DNA of 10,695 nt from Bacteroidales bacterium (GTDB lineage Bacteria; Bacteroidota; Bacteroidia; Bacteroidales; UBA932): assembly GCA_024401945.1 (NCBI GenBank), contig JAKSKC010000042.1, forward strand, positions 1 to 10,695. The letters run 5' to 3'. Below are positions 8,511-10,695 of the stretch, piece after piece. The translations under genes and the position numbers were made by a program. Each line of letters begins with the position of its first letter. The first letter of the stretch is position 1. The notes beneath the pieces were generated by a model. It was not told the origin of the DNA and did no database searches. It saw only the letters and a list, made by a program, of their open reading frames with translations.

Positions 8511-9197
8511 CTATGTTATGTTCGTGACTACACGCACCTTCTTTATGTAAGGTGTGTTGGAGTCACGGTCGCTTATGCTGAAGCTGCCCTGGGTGGCTTT
8601 CTTTATCTTGCCAAGCCTGCTGTCGGAATCCTGCGCGAATTTCCTTGCGGCCTCGCGGGCGTTAGCGGTGGCTTCCTCGATCATCGCCGGTTTCACTGAA
8701 TTGAGATTCTCGAAGTTGAACTGGGTCCTGTTCTGCCAGTCGTCACCGACGAAGGCTATGCCTTTCTTCATCAGTTCGGGAAGTTTCCCGTTCAGCGCCA
8801 GGACAACGTCTATGTCAGCTGTGCAGACAGTGATGATATTTGTAACCAGGTAGCGGTAGACCCTGTCGTTGTTGCCGTATTCAGAAGCGTACTTGTCTGA
8901 TATCTGGGGGGCCGTCACGCTGATCTCCTCATCCTTGATCCCTCCCTGAATGAGGAAATTCCGTATTTCCTCGTTGGACCTGTCGGTTTCCTCCAGAACC
9001 TGGCTGAGATCGTTCCCTACTACTTTGTAGGTGAGGGGCCATATCGCCTTGTCAGCCTTCAACTCCTTTTCACACAACCCTTTGACATCCACCGTACGTT
9101 CATATGACCTGAACTTTCCCACTGAGAGAGGCAGCATAAGTCCGGCAATGACGACCGCTGCGGCTGTTATTGCCTTTCCTTTTAAATTCTGTTCCAT
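8511..9197 (-). CDS. SIMPL domain-containing protein (DUF541)
   Basis: The 228-residue protein starts with a short charged stretch and one hydrophobic segment (about 10-26), which suggests a signal anchor or uncleaved signal peptide with the remainder in the periplasm. The rest fits the SIMPL (DUF541) family: FRSYERTVDVKGLCEKELKADKAIWPLTYKVVG (29-61), a segment with DRSNEEIRNFLIQGGIKDEEIS, and the C-terminal block EEATANAREAARKFAQDSDSRLGKIKKATQGSF. SIMPL proteins are widespread envelope proteins with no settled biochemical role, so none is proposed here. The gene stands alone, divergent from rfbA across 64 bases and convergent with the kinase gene. Its stop is TAG. Confidence 0.85.
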   Translation of the reverse strand: MEQNLKGKAITAAAVVIAGLMLPLSVGKFRSYERTVDVKGLCEKELKADKAIWPLTYKVVGNDLSQVLEETDRSNEEIRNFLIQGGIKDEEISVTAPQISDKYASEYGNNDRVYRYLVTNIITVCTADIDVVLALNGKLPELMKKGIAFVGDDWQNRTQFNFENLNSVKPAMIEEATANAREAARKFAQDSDSRLGKIKKATQGSFSISDRDSNTPYIKKVRVVTNIT

Positions 9198-9221
9198 ACC
9201 GGTTTTCTTTAATTACCGACA

Positions 9222-9229
9222 CTAAGATA
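9222..9229 (-). promoter_or_regulatory. Possible -7 element for the SIMPL gene
   Basis: On the minus strand these bases read TATCTTAG, one mismatch from TAnnTTTG, 24 bases upstream of the start at 9197. It lies in one arm of an inverted repeat whose other arm holds the rfbA element, so it may be a weaker divergent promoter. Confidence 0.35.
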
Positions 9230-9253
9230 AGAAAAGTTTTTATTTCTTATCTT
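9224..9253. repeat. Inverted repeat between divergent SIMPL and rfbA genes
   Basis: AAGATAAG at 9224-9231 is exactly complementary, in inverted order, to CTTATCTT at 9246-9253, with 14 AT-rich bases between. Each arm overlaps one of the two divergent -7 elements. The symmetry may only reflect facing promoters, or it could be an operator. Confidence 0.5.
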
Positions 9254-9255
9254 TG
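9248..9255 (+). promoter_or_regulatory. Bacteroidota -7 element immediately upstream of rfbA
   Basis: TATCTTTG matches TAnnTTTG exactly. Its last base is only 6 bases before the ATG at 9262, so transcription would begin at or within a few bases of the start codon. No -33 TTTG is evident and there is no room for a ribosome binding site. Confidence 0.6.
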
Positions 9256-9261
9256 CATTCT

Positions 9262-10158
9262 ATGAAAGGTATTGTTCTCGCCGGCGGATCCGGCACCCGT
9301 CTTTTCCCTATTACAAAGGGTGTGAGCAAACAGATGCTCCCTATCTACGATAAACCGATGGTATATTATCCGGTCAGCACCCTTATGCTTGCCGGTATCA
9401 GGGATATCCTCATAATCAGCACCCCCCAGGACCTTCCGGGTTTCAGAAGACTGCTGGGGGACGGATCCGATTACGGGGTCAATTTCCAGTACGCGGAGCA
9501 GCCCAGTCCGGACGGCCTGGCGCAGGCATTCATCATCGGGGCCGATTTCATAGGGGATGACAGCGCCTGCCTTGTGCTTGGCGACAACATTTTCTACGGA
9601 GCCGGATTCAGAGGCCTTCTCCTTGATGCGGTGAAAGCCGCCGAGGAGGATGCGAAGGCCACGGTGTTCGGATATTGGGTGAATGACCCGGAACGTTACG
9701 GAGTGGCGGAGTTCGACGGGAACGGGAACTGCCTCAGCATCGAGGAGAAGCCTGCGGATCCAAAGAGCAATTATGCCGTCGTAGGACTGTACTTCTATCC
9801 GAACAAGGTCGTTGACGTTGCCAGGAACATCAAGCCGTCAGCAAGGGGGGAACTGGAGATCACCACGGTGAACCAGATGTTCCTTCAGGACGGTGAACTG
9901 AAGGTGAAGACACTTGACAGGGGATTCGCCTGGCTCGATACGGGTACCCACGACTCCCTGTCAGAGGCGTCCACCTTCGTGGAGGTCATCGAGAAACGTC
10001 AGGGACTCAAAGTCGCCTGCCTCGAGGAGATAGCATACCGTCAGGGATGGATTGACGCCGCCAAGGTGCTCGAACTGGCCCAGCCTATGATCAAGAACCA
10101 GTACGGACAGTATCTCGCCCGTCTGGTCAAAGATAACGCTTCCGGAAGCAGAAGATAA
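9262..10158 (+). CDS. rfbA: Glucose-1-phosphate thymidylyltransferase RfbA (RmlA)
   Basis: RfbA joins dTTP and glucose 1-phosphate to make dTDP-glucose, the entry to dTDP-rhamnose and related surface sugars. The protein has 298 residues, close to the usual 290. The nucleotide-binding loop [13 protein letters not shown] is at 6-18, followed by [11 protein letters not shown] (23-33). [11 protein letters not shown] (80-90) contacts the base and LGDNIFYG (106-113) carries the metal-binding Asp108. IEEKP, then [25 protein letters not shown] and [14 protein letters not shown], complete the family signature. The ATG at 9262 gives the standard start MKGIVLAGG; a TTG three codons upstream is unlikely to be used because it overlaps the promoter. 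No rfbB, rfbC or rfbD is in view on the + strand; the next gene is convergent and overlaps it by 32 bases. Confidence 0.95.
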   Translation: MKGIVLAGGSGTRLFPITKGVSKQMLPIYDKPMVYYPVSTLMLAGIRDILIISTPQDLPGFRRLLGDGSDYGVNFQYAEQPSPDGLAQAFIIGADFIGDDSACLVLGDNIFYGAGFRGLLLDAVKAAEEDAKATVFGYWVNDPERYGVAEFDGNGNCLSIEEKPADPKSNYAVVGLYFYPNKVVDVARNIKPSARGELEITTVNQMFLQDGELKVKTLDRGFAWLDTGTHDSLSEASTFVEVIEKRQGLKVACLEEIAYRQGWIDAAKVLELAQPMIKNQYGQYLARLVKDNASGSRR

Positions 10159-10695
10159 GGGTAAGGGTCATCAAGAAGGCCAGTATCTCAGCTACGCTTA
10201 CTGAAAACCAGATACCGTCTATCCCGATGATGGACGGGAGGATGAATACCGTGCCCAGCTCCAGTACAAGTGTTCTGGTGAATGCCGCGACGGCGGAGAC
10301 TATGCCGTTGTTGAGGGCCGTGAACCAGGCGGAACAGAACATATTGAATCCGCAGAGAAGGAAGCTGACCATATAGAGTCTCAGGGCGTGGACGGTCAGT
10401 TCGCTCAGTCCATCGTCATAACCCACGAATATCCTTGAGAGCAGGGGAGCGCTCAACTGCGCCGCAGCCGTCAGTATCAGGCCCGCCGTTCCTATCAGGA
10501 TGAGGCTCTTGCCGAGCAGGCTTCTCAGCTCCTTGCGGTTGCCGGCGCCGTAGTTGTAGGCTATCACCTGTGAGGCGCAGAGGTTGTATCCGATAAACAC
10601 GGATCCGAATATGAATCCGACGTACATTATCACCCCGTACGCTGAAACTCCGTTCTCGCCTATGTACTTCATCAGCTGGATATTATAGCCTATGC
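10127..10695 (-). CDS. MATE-family efflux transporter, C-terminal part (5' end outside window)
   Basis: The frame is open to the right edge, so the start lies outside the window; 189 complete codons are visible. Hydrophobic segments alternate with short charged loops: about five to six membrane spans, including [40 protein letters not shown] and [14 protein letters not shown]. The stretch [26 protein letters not shown] matches the repeat signature of MATE cation or drug antiporters (GxxQxxxYNYGAgn...), and [20 protein letters not shown] fits the C-terminal half. MATE proteins export drugs or metabolites in exchange for Na+ or H+; the substrate cannot be read from this fragment. The lipid-flippase members of the MOP superfamily are a less likely alternative. 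Convergent with rfbA, overlapping it by 32 bases. Confidence 0.85.
   Translation of the reverse strand, partial: IGYNIQLMKYIGENGVSAYGVIMYVGFIFGSVFIGYNLCASQVIAYNYGAGNRKELRSLLGKSLILIGTAGLILTAAAQLSAPLLSRIFVGYDDGLSELTVHALRLYMVSFLLCGFNMFCSAWFTALNNGIVSAVAAFTRTLVLELGTVFILPSIIGIDGIWFSVSVAEILAFLMTLTLIFCFRKRYL

Noticed and set aside
10138..10149. Perfect 12-base palindrome GCTTCCGGAAGC as a terminator between rfbA and the MATE gene
   Set aside because: The stem would have only 4 pairs with a 4-base loop, there is no T-run on either strand, and it lies within codons of both genes.

Overview
The window looks like a chromosomal piece of a Bacteroidales-type bacterium (phylum Bacteroidota). The main clues are promoter elements matching the Bacteroidota -7 consensus TAnnTTTG upstream of three genes, the near absence of Shine-Dalgarno sequences, and protein types common in that phylum (a CofE-like protein of about 400 residues, a SIMPL-domain protein, a MATE transporter). 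Base composition is visibly GC-rich and arginine is often coded by AGG. No mobile element, RNA gene or CRISPR array was found. The window holds housekeeping metabolism with several unusual gene architectures.

Layout. (1) Positions 1-3906, + strand: a tight pyrimidine operon pyrK (5' end outside the window)-pyrD-pyrF-pyrE-pyrB, with overlaps of 7, 4 and 20 bases and one 9-base gap. It covers aspartate carbamoyltransferase, dihydroorotate oxidation (FMN subunit plus FAD/Fe-S electron-transfer subunit), orotate phosphoribosyltransferase and OMP decarboxylase. The PyrB chain carries a C-terminal zinc ribbon that resembles the zinc domain of the regulatory chain PyrI, without PyrI's nucleotide-binding domain. 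(2) 3896-5098, - strand: a CofE-like (F420 gamma-glutamyl ligase family) protein, convergent with pyrB and divergent from guaB. (3) 5192-8499, + strand: a likely purine operon guaB-guaA-kinase. guaB (IMP dehydrogenase) is full length except for an in-frame TAG at codon 180. guaA codes only the ATP pyrophosphatase and dimerisation parts of GMP synthase, with no glutamine amidotransferase domain, as in archaeal split enzymes. An APH/choline-kinase-fold protein of unknown substrate follows 2 bases later. (4) 8511-9197, - strand: a membrane-anchored SIMPL-domain protein. (5) 9262-10158, + strand: rfbA/rmlA, the first step of dTDP-sugar synthesis, with a promoter so close to the start codon that the mRNA may be almost leaderless. 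(6) 10127-10695, - strand: the C-terminal part of a MATE-family transporter, cut by the window edge.

The genes serve nucleotide supply: UMP from aspartate and carbamoyl phosphate, and GMP from IMP. rfbA consumes dTTP for cell-surface sugars. The genome is compact: all three convergent gene pairs overlap or nearly touch, and the longest non-coding stretch is 93 bases. The points most worth a second look are the PyrB-zinc-domain fusion, the stop codon inside guaB, and the amidotransferase-less GMP synthase.
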